A stretch of 58,106 nucleotides of DNA from Sutcliffiella horikoshii DSM 8719 (GCA_001648575.1 LQXN01000048.1:1-58106); one strand, 5' to 3'. Shown: positions 46,680 to 57,660, counted from the stretch's first letter. Numbers and translations: made by a program. Notes: generated by a model not told the origin, from the letters alone.

Positions 46680-47561
46680 ATGTCAGACTATCTCGTAAAA
46701 GCATTGGCTTTTGAAGGACAAGTTCGTGCATATGGAATCAGGACAACAGATACTGTGGGAGAGGCACAAAAACGCCATCAGACCTGGCCGACCGCTTCTG
46801 CAGCATTGGGGCGCGCGATGACCGCATCCGTCATGCTTGGCGCCATGTTGAAAGGTGAAAATAAACTTACCGTTAAAATAGATGGTGGCGGGCCGATCGG
46901 AGCAATACTTGTCGACAGCAATGCCAAAGGACAGGTACGAGGCTATGTAACAAATCCGCAGACTCATTTTGACCTGAACCAGCACGGGAAACTGGATGTA
47001 GCGCGTGCGGTCGGAACAAATGGAACACTTTCAGTTGTTAAGGACCTTGGATTGAGAGATCATTTCTCAGGCCAGACCGAATTAGTATCTGGGGAGCTTG
47101 GAGAAGATTTCACGTACTATCTTGTATCATCCGAACAGATCCCTTCAGCAGTCGGGGTGGGAGTGCTGGTGAATCCTGATAACACGATCCTTGCTTCAGG
47201 CGGGTTCATCATTCAACTTTTACCCGGGACTTCGGAAGAAACGATTAGTATCATAGAAGAAAAAATAAATACAATGACACCTGTGTCAAAATTGATTGAA
47301 AGAGGATTAACCCCAGAGGAGCTTTTAACAGAAATCCTGGGCGAAGGGAATGTAAAGTTCCTTGAAACGATGCCGATAGAGTTCAAATGCACATGCTCCA
47401 AGGAACGTTTTGAAAAAGCCATCATCTCCTTAGGAGAGAAAGATATCACTGAAATCATCGAGGAAGACGGCCAGGCGGAGACGCACTGTCATTTCTGTAA
47501 TGCAAAATACTTGTTCAGCAAAGAGGAATTGGAAGCAATGAGGGAGCAAGTCAGGGGCTAG
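46680..47561 (+). CDS. hslO: Redox-regulated chaperone Hsp33
   Basis: A 293-residue holdase chaperone that is activated by oxidation. The N-terminal substrate domain is followed by a C-terminal zinc switch: CxC at Cys237/Cys239 and CxxC at Cys270/Cys273. AAAGGGG precedes the ATG. It is probably co-transcribed with coaX and yacD. Confidence 0.96.
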   Translation: MSDYLVKALAFEGQVRAYGIRTTDTVGEAQKRHQTWPTASAALGRAMTASVMLGAMLKGENKLTVKIDGGGPIGAILVDSNAKGQVRGYVTNPQTHFDLNQHGKLDVARAVGTNGTLSVVKDLGLRDHFSGQTELVSGELGEDFTYYLVSSEQIPSAVGVGVLVNPDNTILASGGFIIQLLPGTSEETISIIEEKINTMTPVSKLIERGLTPEELLTEILGEGNVKFLETMPIEFKCTCSKERFEKAIISLGEKDITEIIEEDGQAETHCHFCNAKYLFSKEELEAMREQVRG

Positions 47562-47570
47562 GGGGCACAT

Positions 47571-48500
47571 ATGAACCAAAAGCGGAGATTAAAGCAGAAG
47601 TGGGTATGGAATATCATTTTTGGGCTTGTGATTATCAATTGCCTGACATTGGCTCTGGTTGTGAAACAATCCTTCTCCTTGAAAGATGCGGCAGAAGCAA
47701 GTGCTTTTGTAAATGGGCAGGAAAATATTGTCGCAACAGTTGGGGATACGGTCATAACAAGAAAAGATATGCTGCAAGAGTTAGAAGGAATGTACGGTCA
47801 AGAAATGCTTACAAAAATGGTCAATAAAGAGGTTGTCAATCAGATTGCAAAGAAATACAAAGTAACCGTTTCTGAACAGTCCGTAGACCGAGAATGGAAA
47901 ATGATCAAAACAATGTATAGCAGATCTCCTATGCATGGTAATTCTTCCGAGGAGCTGGTCAAGGAACAAATACGCTCCAGCTTATTGTTAGAAGAGTTAC
48001 TTGTAAAAGATGTGGAAATTCCCGAGTCGGTGCTTGAAAGTTTTTACCAGGAGAACAAGCAGCTCTATACTATCGAAGATGCCTTTCACCTTTCCCATAT
48101 CATTTTAGAAACGAAGGAAGAGGCGGAAACGGTAGTAAAGGAACTGGAGGATGGGTCGAATTTCACCTCTCTTGCGATGGAAGTTTCAAGCGATGAATTG
48201 ACCGCAAACCAAGGTGGAGACTTAGGATTTCTTACACATGAAACGCAAGTCTATCCCCCTGCTTATTTGACTGAGGCTGCAAAGCTTGAGGAAAAGTCGT
48301 GGAGTGACCCCATTTCAGTAGACGGAAAGTATGCGGTGATCTTCCTTCATGAAAAAATGGATGGCGTTACTTATTCTTTTGAAGATGTAAAAGATCAAAT
48401 TCGTAGACAGATGGCGATGGAGCAGATGGACGGTTCGGTGGATGCCTCGATTTTCTGGGACGAGGTCGGGGTGGAATGGAATCTTTCCACTGCACAATAG
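47571..48500 (+). CDS. yacD: Membrane-anchored peptidyl-prolyl isomerase-like protein YacD
   Basis: A 309-residue SurA/PrsA-type protein. A membrane anchor (about residues 12-30) is followed by a SurA N-like helical region and a parvulin-type PPIase domain (about 165-265, HLSHIILETKEEAE…NQGGDLGFLTHE). It probably helps fold exported proteins. There is no lipobox, so it differs from lipoprotein PrsA. The ATG at 47571 follows AGGGGGCAC, 9 bases after the hslO stop. Confidence 0.88.
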   Translation: MNQKRRLKQKWVWNIIFGLVIINCLTLALVVKQSFSLKDAAEASAFVNGQENIVATVGDTVITRKDMLQELEGMYGQEMLTKMVNKEVVNQIAKKYKVTVSEQSVDREWKMIKTMYSRSPMHGNSSEELVKEQIRSSLLLEELLVKDVEIPESVLESFYQENKQLYTIEDAFHLSHIILETKEEAETVVKELEDGSNFTSLAMEVSSDELTANQGGDLGFLTHETQVYPPAYLTEAAKLEEKSWSDPISVDGKYAVIFLHEKMDGVTYSFEDVKDQIRRQMAMEQMDGSVDASIFWDEVGVEWNLSTAQ

Positions 48501-48515
48501 GTCGGAGCAAATAAA

Positions 48516-48555
48516 TTGACAATTCAGATTTAATGGTGTTAAATGGGATTAATCC
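48516..48555 (+). promoter_or_regulatory. cysK promoter with downstream palindrome
   Basis: TTGACA (48516-48521), a 17-bp spacer and TTAAAT (48539-48544), followed at once by the perfect palindrome GGATTAATCC (48546-48555) at the expected start point. The palindrome may be an operator; CymR controls cysK in B. subtilis, but I cannot confirm a CymR box. Confidence 0.6.
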
Positions 48556-48593
48556 GACAAAAACACTAAGTTTTAAAGACAGGGGGAAAAATG

Positions 48594-49520
48594 ATGGTAC
48601 GAGTAGCAAATTCAATTGATGAGTTAATTGGGAAGACTCCCGTCGTAAAGCTGAATCGAATTGTAGAAGAAGATATGGCCGATGTGTATTTAAAGCTGGA
48701 ATTCATGAATCCGGGCAGCAGTGTAAAGGATAGAATTGCCCTTGCAATGATCGATGCTGCCATAGAAGAAGGCAAGTTGAAGGAAGGCGACACCATTATT
48801 GAACCGACCAGCGGTAATACTGGGATCGGACTTGCGATGGTTGCTGCAGCAAAAGGCTTGAAGGCAATCTTGGTCATGCCTGAAACGATGAGTTTGGAGA
48901 GAAGGAACCTTCTTCGGGCTTATGGAGCTGAGCTAGTTCTCACACCTGGCCCTGAAGGAATGGGCGGGGCAATCCGTAAAGCCGAAGAACTCGCAAAAGA
49001 AAAAGATTTGTTCATGCCGCAACAGTTCAATAATCCGGCAAACCCGGAAATTCATAAAAGAACAACAGGGAAAGAAATTGTGGAGCAGTTTGGTGACGGT
49101 TTGGATGCTTTTGTTTCCGGTATAGGAACAGGCGGTACCATTACAGGCGCCGGCGAGGTCTTAAAGGATGCTTTCCCAGATATTAAAATTGTAGCAGTGG
49201 AGCCTGCAGATTCACCGATATTATCAGGTGGGAAACCAGGCCCGCATAAGATACAAGGAATTGGTGCAGGCTTTGTGCCTTCTATTTTGGACACAAAGAT
49301 ATACGATCAGATCATTAAAGTGAAGAATGAAGAAGCGTTTGAATATGCACGGCTTGCTGCGAAGCAGGAGGGGATACTTGGCGGTATTTCATCAGGAGCT
49401 GCCATATCAGCTGCCCTCCAGGTGGCAAAGGAGCTTGGCAAAGGCAAGAAAGTTCTTGCGGTCATACCAAGTAACGGGGAACGCTATTTAAGCACACCAT
49501 TATATCAATTTGAAGAATAG
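48594..49520 (+). CDS. cysK: Cysteine synthase (O-acetylserine sulfhydrylase A)
   Basis: Makes cysteine from O-acetylserine and sulfide, and in B. subtilis also binds CymR as its corepressor. The 308-residue PLP enzyme has the cofactor lysine in SSVKDR (Lys45), the [14 protein letters not shown] loop and [15 protein letters not shown] 48594 is preferred over 48591 by spacing from AGGGGG and by the family N-terminus MVRVANSI. Confidence 0.96.
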   Translation: MVRVANSIDELIGKTPVVKLNRIVEEDMADVYLKLEFMNPGSSVKDRIALAMIDAAIEEGKLKEGDTIIEPTSGNTGIGLAMVAAAKGLKAILVMPETMSLERRNLLRAYGAELVLTPGPEGMGGAIRKAEELAKEKDLFMPQQFNNPANPEIHKRTTGKEIVEQFGDGLDAFVSGIGTGGTITGAGEVLKDAFPDIKIVAVEPADSPILSGGKPGPHKIQGIGAGFVPSILDTKIYDQIIKVKNEEAFEYARLAAKQEGILGGISSGAAISAALQVAKELGKGKKVLAVIPSNGERYLSTPLYQFEE

Positions 49521-49529
49521 GATATCTTA

Positions 49530-49565
49530 AAGGGAAACAGTCTGTTGAGCTGTTTCCCTTTTCTT
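49530..49565 (+). terminator. Terminator after cysK
   Basis: AAGGGAAACAG and CTGTTTCCCTT (11 bp, perfect) around nine bases, followed by TTCTT. Confidence 0.85.
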
Positions 49566-49578
49566 ATGTGGGTTACCT

Positions 49579-49610
49579 GGAATGCGAACACCTGGAACGT
49601 AAATCTACAG
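49579..49610 (-). repeat. Fragment of the dispersed repeat, R10
   Basis: GAATGCGAACACCTGGAACG and TAAATCTACAG match the last 32 bases of the R1/R2 subfamily. The rest of the repeat is missing, so this is a truncated copy beside the cysK terminator. Confidence 0.65.
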
Positions 49611-49735
49611 GAGTCAAAGGAGCAACCAATGCTGTCCATCCATTCCGAAAAATCAATCTGTTTTTTATCGTGCATCCCTATATAAATTTCATGTAATATA
49701 AGGGTAGTATGCTATTTAGGAGCGTGACAGCAAGA

Positions 49736-51166
49736 ATGCTAAAGATACCAGTAGGTCTTAAGATAAAGTTGGATGAGAGTAAGTGGTTCTCACGATATAA
49801 AACACTTGCAAAGGACAAGCCGCACCATGTTCTGTTGGAAAGCGGACGCGGAGGCAGATACCATATCATCGGCCTCGACCCGGTTGCATCCATTCATGGG
49901 AAGGGCGGGGAGCTGCAGATTGACTATCTGAATGGAAAGACGGAAAAGAGAGCAGGCAATCCATTGCTATTATTACAAGATGTCATTTCTGGACGTTCCA
50001 TCAGGAAACTCCCGGGTTTCCCTGATTTTACGGGCGGGGCAATTGGCTACTTGACTTATGATTGTGTACGTTACATAGAGCGCCTTCCTGAAATCAGTGA
50101 GGATGACCTCGGGTTGCCAGATTTGTATTTCTTATTATTTGATGATGTGTTCGTATATGATAAAGAAGAAAAAATACTCTACTTGATTTCCCATGCATTT
50201 GAAGGGGAGGAAGAGTCGGCAATGAAGCGTCTTGTGGAGTATCGGACACAATGGGAAGGTAAAAGCGAAGATGTGGTCTATCCATTCACTCCAACGAGGC
50301 AGGCTGCACCGGAAAGGGAAGTTTCTTTTACAGAAGAAGATTTCATGGAAGCTGTGAAGAAAGTGCAAGCCTATATTGCCCAAGGGGATGTGTTTCAGGT
50401 GAACCTTTCTGTCAGACAGGGAGAGCCGCTTAATACCCATCCGATGGAGGTATATACCGCTCTAAGGGAAATCAATCCCTCTCCATACATGGGCTATCTC
50501 CAATTCCCGGATTTCCAGCTTGTCAGCGGGTCCCCGGAACTTTTAGTGAAGAAAAAAGGCGAAATGGTGAGTACGCGGCCGATCGCAGGTACACGTTCCC
50601 GCGGCAAGACAGATGAAGAGGACCGTCAGCTTGCCCAAGAGTTGATTGACAATGAAAAAGAGCGGGCGGAGCATGTGATGCTTGTAGATCTTGAAAGGAA
50701 TGACCTGGGCCGGGTCTGCAAATACGGTACGGTGGAAGTGAATGAATTCATGGCCATCGAAAAGTATTCCCATGTGATGCATATTGTCTCAAATGTGCAA
50801 GGTGTACTTGCTGAGAACAAAAATATTTCCGATATTATAGAAGCAACCTTTCCCGGCGGTACCATTACTGGGGCCCCGAAGGTAAGGACGATGGAAATCA
50901 TTGAAGAGCTTGAGCCGGTAAGGCGTTCTGTATATACTGGTTCCATAGGGTGGATCGGGTATGATGGGGAAATGGAACTGAATATCTCCATCAGGACGAT
51001 GATTGCCAAAGACGGCATGGCCTATGTACAGGCTGGTGCAGGAGTGGTCATTGATTCCGTGCCGAAGCGGGAGTACAAAGAGTCCCTTAAAAAGGCGGCT
51101 GCCCTATGGAAAGCAAAAGAGCTGAGTGAAGAAGAGCAAATAAAACGAGCAGAGGTGAGAGTATGA
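49736..51166 (+). CDS. pabB: Aminodeoxychorismate synthase component I
   Basis: Converts chorismate and ammonia to 4-amino-4-deoxychorismate for folate. The 476-residue chorismate-binding protein has an N-terminal anthranilate-synthase-I-like domain and the C-terminal core with [41 protein letters not shown] and [15 protein letters not shown]. The start is uncertain: ATG 49736 gives the B. subtilis-like length, while AGGAGCG at 49718-49724 is 11 or more bases upstream; an ATG at 49709 precedes that site. The gene overlaps pabA by ATGA. Confidence 0.93.
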   Translation: MLKIPVGLKIKLDESKWFSRYKTLAKDKPHHVLLESGRGGRYHIIGLDPVASIHGKGGELQIDYLNGKTEKRAGNPLLLLQDVISGRSIRKLPGFPDFTGGAIGYLTYDCVRYIERLPEISEDDLGLPDLYFLLFDDVFVYDKEEKILYLISHAFEGEEESAMKRLVEYRTQWEGKSEDVVYPFTPTRQAAPEREVSFTEEDFMEAVKKVQAYIAQGDVFQVNLSVRQGEPLNTHPMEVYTALREINPSPYMGYLQFPDFQLVSGSPELLVKKKGEMVSTRPIAGTRSRGKTDEEDRQLAQELIDNEKERAEHVMLVDLERNDLGRVCKYGTVEVNEFMAIEKYSHVMHIVSNVQGVLAENKNISDIIEATFPGGTITGAPKVRTMEIIEELEPVRRSVYTGSIGWIGYDGEMELNISIRTMIAKDGMAYVQAGAGVVIDSVPKREYKESLKKAAALWKAKELSEEEQIKRAEVRV

Positions 51167-51744
51167 TTTTAATGATTGATAATTATGATTCATTTACGTA
51201 CAACTTGGTGCAATACTTAGGGGAGCTTGGAGAAGAATTGGTGGTAAAGAGAAACGACGAAATTACCATTGAGGAAATAGAAGTGCTTGACCCTGAGTTT
51301 TTAATGATATCTCCTGGCCCTTGTTCTCCGAATGAGGCGGGAATCAGCTTGGATGTCATCCGTCATTTTGCAGGAAAGAAACCGATATTTGGGGTATGCC
51401 TTGGACATCAGTCCATTGCCCAGGTCTTTGGAGGGGATGTCGTGCAGGCGGAAAGGCTGATGCACGGTAAAACGTCCGAGATGCATCATGACGGGAAGAC
51501 TATTTTTACAACATTGGCGAATCCCTTCGTGGCAACAAGGTACCATTCCTTGATTGTAAAAAAGGAAACCCTGCCTGATTGCTTTGAGATTTCTGCCTGG
51601 ACGGATCAGGACGAAATCATGGCCATCCGTCATAAGGAACTCCCGATCGAAGGAGTGCAATTCCACCCTGAATCCATCATGACTTCAGTAGGAAAAGAGT
51701 TGCTGCGTAATTTTATAAATAGCTACTCAGCGAAAACCGTGTAG
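51163..51744 (+). CDS. pabA: Aminodeoxychorismate/anthranilate synthase glutaminase subunit
   Basis: Supplies ammonia from glutamine to PabB. In B. subtilis PabA (TrpG) also serves anthranilate synthase TrpE. The 193-residue class I glutamine amidotransferase has the nucleophile in GVCLGHQ (Cys79) and the His/Glu pair in FHPES. The ATG overlaps the pabB stop. It is followed one base later by pabC. Confidence 0.95.
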   Translation: MILMIDNYDSFTYNLVQYLGELGEELVVKRNDEITIEEIEVLDPEFLMISPGPCSPNEAGISLDVIRHFAGKKPIFGVCLGHQSIAQVFGGDVVQAERLMHGKTSEMHHDGKTIFTTLANPFVATRYHSLIVKKETLPDCFEISAWTDQDEIMAIRHKELPIEGVQFHPESIMTSVGKELLRNFINSYSAKTV

Positions 51745-51745
51745 C

Positions 51746-52648
51746 ATGATCGTATATAAAGATGGCAGTTGGCTGCCGATAGAAGAAACGAACATCTCTG
51801 TAATGGATCATGGATTTTTATATGGGGTTGGATTGTTTGAAACATTCCGCACGTATAATGGAACACCATTTTTATTTCGTGACCATTTAAACCGTTTGAG
51901 GGCAGGGCTTGAGTCGGTTTATATCGATTGGAATGAAACAGAAGAGCATTTACATCAGCTGGTGGAAGATGCCCTCGAGAAAAACGAAGTGACTGACGGT
52001 GTCATCCGCCTGAACGTTACAGCGGGAATAAGCAATTGGGGCCTTCCGACTGAGACCTACAAGGCCCCGTCCCTGCTGTTGTTTACAAGGCCAGTCCCGC
52101 CATCGGCAACACCGAGCAAGGGTGCCGTGTTGTTGGAGTTAAGGCGGAATACCCCGGAAGGTAGCAGCCGTTTGAAGTCCCATCACTATTTGAATAATCT
52201 TTTGGGAAAAAGGGAGATCGGGGATCGGACAGATGTTGAAGGGATTTTTCTGACAAAGGAAGGGTATGTGGCAGAGGGTCTCGTTTCCAATATCTTTTGG
52301 GTAAAAGGGGATACCCTCTATACCCCTGGTATATCGACGGGAATCTTAAATGGGGTTACAAGGCAGTTCCTCCTTCATCTAGCCCCTCTGATAGGGTTAG
52401 AGGTGAAAGAAGGGCTGTTTACCCCTGAGGAGCTCCTCCAAGGGGACGAGGTCTTCATCACAAATTCCACCCAGGAAATAATCCGCATCGACTGTTTGGG
52501 TTCAAAGAGCTTTCCGGCGATGGAATGCTCATGGGTCGCCCGCCTGAAGGAATTATATAATAAGAGTACAGAACTAGAGCTGTTGTCCTATCAACAAGTA
52601 AAGAAGGTTGACGTGAATAATGGGAAATACGAACTTATATCAGACTAA
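51746..52648 (+). CDS. pabC: 4-amino-4-deoxychorismate lyase
   Basis: A fold-type IV PLP enzyme that splits aminodeoxychorismate to p-aminobenzoate and pyruvate. The 300-residue protein has MDHGFLYGVGLFETFR, the PLP lysine region SSRLKSHHYLNNLLGKRE, and VAEGLVSNIFW. It begins directly after the pabA stop and overlaps folP by 29 bases, so the pab and fol genes are one operon. Confidence 0.93.
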   Translation: MIVYKDGSWLPIEETNISVMDHGFLYGVGLFETFRTYNGTPFLFRDHLNRLRAGLESVYIDWNETEEHLHQLVEDALEKNEVTDGVIRLNVTAGISNWGLPTETYKAPSLLLFTRPVPPSATPSKGAVLLELRRNTPEGSSRLKSHHYLNNLLGKREIGDRTDVEGIFLTKEGYVAEGLVSNIFWVKGDTLYTPGISTGILNGVTRQFLLHLAPLIGLEVKEGLFTPEELLQGDEVFITNSTQEIIRIDCLGSKSFPAMECSWVARLKELYNKSTELELLSYQQVKKVDVNNGKYELISD

Positions 52649-53474
52649 GCTGACATGCGGCCCGTATGAATTGCCGCTGGAGAATAAAACCTTGATCATG
52701 GGGATCTTGAATGTGACTCCCGATTCCTTTTCTGATGGTGGAAAGTACAATGATTCGGAGCGGGCAATCATGCGTGCAAGGGAATTGGTGGAGCATGGTG
52801 CAGATATCCTTGATATCGGCGGGGAATCGACAAGGCCCGGCGCGGAGAAAGTGAGCCTTGAAATGGAGTTGGAGCGGGTCATCCCTATCATAAAAGCCAT
52901 TTCAAAAGAAGTTCAGGTTCCGATCTCCATTGATACTTACAAGGCGGAAGTCGCAAAGCAAGCGATACAAGCAGGGGCCCACATCATCAATGATGTATGG
53001 GGGGCAAAGGGTGACCCGGATATGCCCGCAGTCGCAGCTGAACTTCAAGTGCCGATCATCCTCATGCAAAACAGGAAAGAGCGGAATTACCAGCAGTTGA
53101 TCCCGGATATGATCAGTGATTTGTTCGATAGCATCACCTTGGTCAAGCGAGCTGGTGTGAAGGATGAGAACATCATCTTGGACCCGGGGATAGGGTTCGC
53201 CAAAACGTTTGAGGACAATTTGAATGTGATGCAGCAGCTGGAACATTTCCATACGCTGGGATATCCAATACTCCTTGGAACATCAAGAAAAAGGTTCATC
53301 GGTCATGTCTTAAATCTTCCCGCGGAAGAAAGAATGGAAGGGACAGGTGCCACCGTATGCCTTGGCATACAAAAAGGTTGTCAGATTGTCCGTGTGCATG
53401 ATGTAAAACAAATCGCACGTATGGCAAAAATGATGGATGCCATGCTTGCAGGAGGAGGGCCTACCCATCGATAA
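52620..53474 (+). CDS. folP: Dihydropteroate synthase
   Basis: Joins p-aminobenzoate to the pterin pyrophosphate; it is the sulfonamide target. The 284-residue TIM barrel has MGILNVTPDSFSDGGKY, GGESTRPGA, SIDTYKAEVA and ATVCLGIQKG. ATG 52620 overlaps the end of pabC; AGAAGG is about 12 bases upstream. The last residues PTHR and TAA overlap the start region of folB. Confidence 0.95.
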   Translation: MGNTNLYQTKLTCGPYELPLENKTLIMGILNVTPDSFSDGGKYNDSERAIMRARELVEHGADILDIGGESTRPGAEKVSLEMELERVIPIIKAISKEVQVPISIDTYKAEVAKQAIQAGAHIINDVWGAKGDPDMPAVAAELQVPIILMQNRKERNYQQLIPDMISDLFDSITLVKRAGVKDENIILDPGIGFAKTFEDNLNVMQQLEHFHTLGYPILLGTSRKRFIGHVLNLPAEERMEGTGATVCLGIQKGCQIVRVHDVKQIARMAKMMDAMLAGGGPTHR

Positions 53475-53829
53475 AATATATGTGAACCAGATGAAATTTT
53501 ACGGCTATCACGGAGTCTTCCCTGAAGAAACAAAACTTGGCCAGCGTTTCATGATCGACTTGACGGTGGAATTGGATCTATCTAAAGCAGGTAAAACTGA
53601 TGACCTCACACAATCCGTCAACTATGCAGATCTTTATAATACCTGCAAAAAAGTGGTGGAGGGCGAAACGCACAAGCTGGTAGAAACCGTGGCTGAAAGG
53701 ATAGCAGAGGAAATCCTCTCATCTTTTAAACTAATAGAACGATGTACGGTCAAAGCGATCAAGCCTGATCCGCCAATCCCGGGACACTATGAATCCGTCG
53801 CCGTAGAAATTACGAGGAGCCGCACGTGA
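53467..53829 (+). CDS. folB: Dihydroneopterin aldolase, apparent ATC start
   Basis: Splits dihydroneopterin to hydroxymethyl-dihydropterin. The 120-residue protein (DKIYVNQMKFYGYHGVFPEE, GQRFMIDLTVELDLSKAG, KPDPPIPGHY) matches B. subtilis FolB along its length. The codon at the family's start methionine is ATC (53467), 8 bases after GGAGGAGGG. No ATG, GTG or TTG lies at a usable distance: ATG 53437 and TTG 53446 precede the binding site, and GTG 53482 would remove five conserved residues. The overlap with folP (8 bases) is conserved. Confidence 0.85.
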   Translation: MDKIYVNQMKFYGYHGVFPEETKLGQRFMIDLTVELDLSKAGKTDDLTQSVNYADLYNTCKKVVEGETHKLVETVAERIAEEILSSFKLIERCTVKAIKPDPPIPGHYESVAVEITRSRT

Positions 53830-54347
53830 TGAATACCGCCTATATTTCGCTTGGGTCCAATCAAGGGGACCGTGCCCGGTACCTTTGTGAAGCTGTTGAG
53901 GAAATAGGCCGGCATGAACAGATCACAGTGGAAAAAGAATCCTCCATATATGAAACGGACCCTGTCGGATATACCGAACAGGATAAGTTTTTGAATATGG
54001 TAATTAAAGTAAAAACAAAGTTGACTCCAGCTGATCTCTTAAAGGCATTACAGGGTTTTGAACATGTTTATGGCAGAAAAAGAGAGATTCGCTGGGGGCC
54101 GCGCACTTTAGACCTTGACATTTTATTATATAACCAAGAAAATATTGAAACAGAAGAGCTTTCTATCCCTCATCCAAGAATGTGGGAAAGGGCTTTTGTT
54201 TTTATTCCGTTAATGGAGATCGCAGATTCTGAAGATCTGCCGATAAAGATAAATAGAAAAGAACTTCTTGGAAGACAAGATAGAGAAGGGGTACATGTAT
54301 GGAAGCCGAAAAGTGGGGGAGACGTATCAGAGCTTACCGAAAGCTGA
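53829..54347 (+). CDS. folK: 6-hydroxymethyl-7,8-dihydropterin pyrophosphokinase
   Basis: Activates hydroxymethyl-dihydropterin with ATP for FolP. The 172-residue protein has YISLGSNQGDR, YETDPVGYTEQDKFLN and RWGPRTLDLDILLYN, with HPRMWERAFVFIPLMEI. ATG 53829 is chosen (GTG 53826 is adjacent), with GAGGAG about 9 bases upstream in the end of folB. It overlaps yazB. Confidence 0.95.
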   Translation: MNTAYISLGSNQGDRARYLCEAVEEIGRHEQITVEKESSIYETDPVGYTEQDKFLNMVIKVKTKLTPADLLKALQGFEHVYGRKREIRWGPRTLDLDILLYNQENIETEELSIPHPRMWERAFVFIPLMEIADSEDLPIKINRKELLGRQDREGVHVWKPKSGGDVSELTES

Positions 54348-54532
54348 AAGGATTTACTCAAGAATCGTTTGCAAAAAATCTTCATATTTCTGTCTCTGTT
54401 TTAGGAGAGGTGGAACGGGGAAATCGCATTCCTTCAGAGGAACTGGTACAGTCGATTGCGCAAGAACTGAATATCACGGTAGAGGAACTGTCCCCACCAG
54501 AATTAATAAAAAGAGAGGAGGTAAATAACTGA
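54299..54532 (+). CDS. yazB: Small XRE-family HTH regulator YazB
   Basis: A 77-residue protein with one Cro/C1-type helix-turn-helix (residues 7-61, IRAYRKLKGFTQESFAKNL…SVLGEVERGNRIPS). It overlaps the folK 3' end by 49 bases in another frame and its TGA overlaps the dusB ATG. The target is unknown; it is conserved at this place in Bacillaceae, so it may control the folate/dusB operon. The ribosome binding site is AGAAGGGG. Confidence 0.88.
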   Translation: MEAEKWGRRIRAYRKLKGFTQESFAKNLHISVSVLGEVERGNRIPSEELVQSIAQELNITVEELSPPELIKREEVNN

Positions 54533-55533
54533 TGTTGAAAATTGGTGATATCACCATGAAAAATCAAGTGGTCCTGGCACCGATGGCAGGTGTATGTAAT
54601 GCTGCCTTCCGTTTAACAGTAAAAGAGTTCGGCGCCGGACTTGTATGTGCCGAGATGGTAAGCGACAAGGCCATACTTTATAAAAACGCGAAAACAATGG
54701 GCATGCTCTACATCGATGAGCGGGAAAAACCACTAAGCCTGCAAATCTTCGGTGGGGAAAAAGACACCCTGGTGGAAGCCGCGAAGTTCGTTGATAAAAA
54801 TACAACGGCAGACATCATTGATATTAATATGGGATGTCCTGTCCCAAAAATCGTTAAATGTGATGCAGGTGCCAGATGGCTTCTTGATCCCAACAAAATC
54901 TATGAGATGGTGTCGGCAGTGGTGGATGCAGTCGATAAGCCTGTCACCGTAAAAATGCGAACCGGTTGGGATGAAGAGCATATCTATGCAATCGAGAACG
55001 CCCGTGCCGTTGAACGTGCAGGCGGTCAAGCGGTAGCGGTCCACGGCCGTACGAGAGTACAAATGTATGAAGGCCATGCAGACTGGGACATCATCAAACA
55101 AGTGAAAGAGTCCGTGAAGATCCCCGTTATCGGAAACGGTGACGTACAAACTCCTCAGGATGCTAAAAAAATGCTTGAGGAAACCGGAGTGGACGGTGTC
55201 ATGATCGGTCGTGCCGCCCTCGGAAACCCTTGGATGATTTACAGTACCGTGCAATACCTGGAAACAGGCAAGCTTGTCGGGGAACCTTCCGTTCGCGAAA
55301 AGATGGATGTATGTAAGCTGCACCTCGATCGTCTCATCGATCTTAAAGGGGAGAACGTTGCTGTCCGCGAAATGCGTAAACATGCCGCATGGTACCTTAA
55401 AGGCATCCGCGGGAACGCTAAGGTCCGCAATTCCGTCAATGAATGTAACACACGCCTTGACCTGGTTAGCCTGATCGACAATCTTGTGGAAGAATCAGAG
55501 CAAAAAGAAGCCATGGATCCACAAGCGATCTAA
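54532..55533 (+). CDS. dusB: tRNA-dihydrouridine synthase DusB (YacF)
   Basis: Reduces uridine to dihydrouridine in tRNA with FMN and NADPH; recent work shows a Bacillus DusB also acts on 23S rRNA. The 333-residue protein has APMAGVCNAAFR, the catalytic cysteine in NMGCPVPK, MRTGWDEEH and VHGRTRVQMYEG. AGAGGAGGT precedes the ATG, which overlaps the yazB stop. It ends the folate operon. Confidence 0.95.
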   Translation: MLKIGDITMKNQVVLAPMAGVCNAAFRLTVKEFGAGLVCAEMVSDKAILYKNAKTMGMLYIDEREKPLSLQIFGGEKDTLVEAAKFVDKNTTADIIDINMGCPVPKIVKCDAGARWLLDPNKIYEMVSAVVDAVDKPVTVKMRTGWDEEHIYAIENARAVERAGGQAVAVHGRTRVQMYEGHADWDIIKQVKESVKIPVIGNGDVQTPQDAKKMLEETGVDGVMIGRAALGNPWMIYSTVQYLETGKLVGEPSVREKMDVCKLHLDRLIDLKGENVAVREMRKHAAWYLKGIRGNAKVRNSVNECNTRLDLVSLIDNLVEESEQKEAMDPQAI

Positions 55534-55551
55534 CGTGTAGCAAGGCTAATG

Positions 55552-55712
55552 TACGCCTGTTGAGCATAGTGGAAGGCGCGAAGACGTTTGCGGAAATCAA
55601 GAGCGGTATGATACGGATTGCTAAAATAATGTACTTTTTCAGTGGCGTTGGCTTATCCGATGAGGCTTCCGGACCGCCCTTCGGATAAGCGGAGCGCCTG
55701 TAACTAAGATCA
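55552..55712 (-). repeat. Degenerate composite repeat R11 with one MITE end
   Basis: 55585-55646 matches the reverse complement of 35060-35121, one end of the MITE-like element, including the exact TTTTTCAGTGGC terminus (55635-55646). The repeat it should carry is deleted to its two ends (TGTTGAGCATAGTGGAAGGC and GCGGAAATCAAGAG). Beyond the terminus lie GAGGCTTCCGGACCGCCC and GCGGAGCGCCTG…GATCAACAG, part of another repeat. No gene is seen in 55534-55878. Confidence 0.65.
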
Positions 55713-55759
55713 ACAGTTACTTTCAAATCTTAAAATATATAAAGTTTGTCACCAGTATG

Positions 55760-55789
55760 ACTGCCAGTAAGTTGTGACTGGCAGTTTTA
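55760..55789 (+). terminator. Terminator between dusB and lysS
   Basis: ACTGCCAG pairs with CTGGCAGT around ten bases, followed by TTT. The T run is short, so efficiency may be moderate. It is 226 bases from the dusB stop, beyond the repeat. Confidence 0.65.
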
Positions 55790-55863
55790 GCTTTATTTAT
55801 AGTTGGAAAGTCTATATGATAGATAAAAGAAAAGGCTACATAATAAAGTAGATAAATTTCTAG

Positions 55864-57369
<1,506 letters not shown>

Positions 57370-57378
57370 TTCTCTATT

Positions 57379-57417
57379 AAAACGCCGTCCTGCCTCTTGT
57401 GCAGCACGGCGTTTTTT
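57379..57417 (+). terminator. Terminator after lysS
   Basis: AAAACGCCGT pairs with ACGGCGTTTT around a loop that itself contains CTGC…GCAG, followed by TT. Confidence 0.9.
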
Positions 57418-57546
57418 CATTACCTTCTACTAGAAAGGGGGTAACTGGTTCTTAAGGAGGAATCGATAAGAAAGGAAGAGCAATCCGAACAGAATAATGC
57501 GACTATTACAACATTAGCATTTATAGAAAATAATCGAAAAAACCTA

Positions 57547-57575
57547 TTGCCTTTGTATTCTGGCGATGGTATATT
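57547..57575 (+). promoter_or_regulatory. rRNA operon promoter P1
   Basis: TTGCCT (57547-57552), a 17-bp spacer and TATATT (57570-57575), upstream of the stronger P2. Tandem promoters are usual for Bacillus rrn operons. Confidence 0.5.
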
Positions 57576-57631
57576 AATATTCGTTGTCACAAACGACATT
57601 GCTTCTTCAAAAAAAGAAACGAAAAAAGTTG

Positions 57632-57660
57632 TTGACACGGAATGATAGATTTGGTAAGAT
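57632..57660 (+). promoter_or_regulatory. rRNA operon promoter P2
   Basis: TTGACA (57632-57637), a 17-bp spacer and TAAGAT (57655-57660), preceded by A-rich sequence. The leader that follows holds TGATCTTTGAAAACTAAAC (57693-57711), the typical Bacillus pre-16S leader segment. Confidence 0.8.

Noticed and set aside
57438-57645. An open frame of about 60 codons after AAGGAGG, between lysS and the rrn promoters
   Set aside because: It has no ATG, GTG or TTG at a usable distance from the AAGGAGG (the nearest codon is ATA), and it runs across both rrn promoters.
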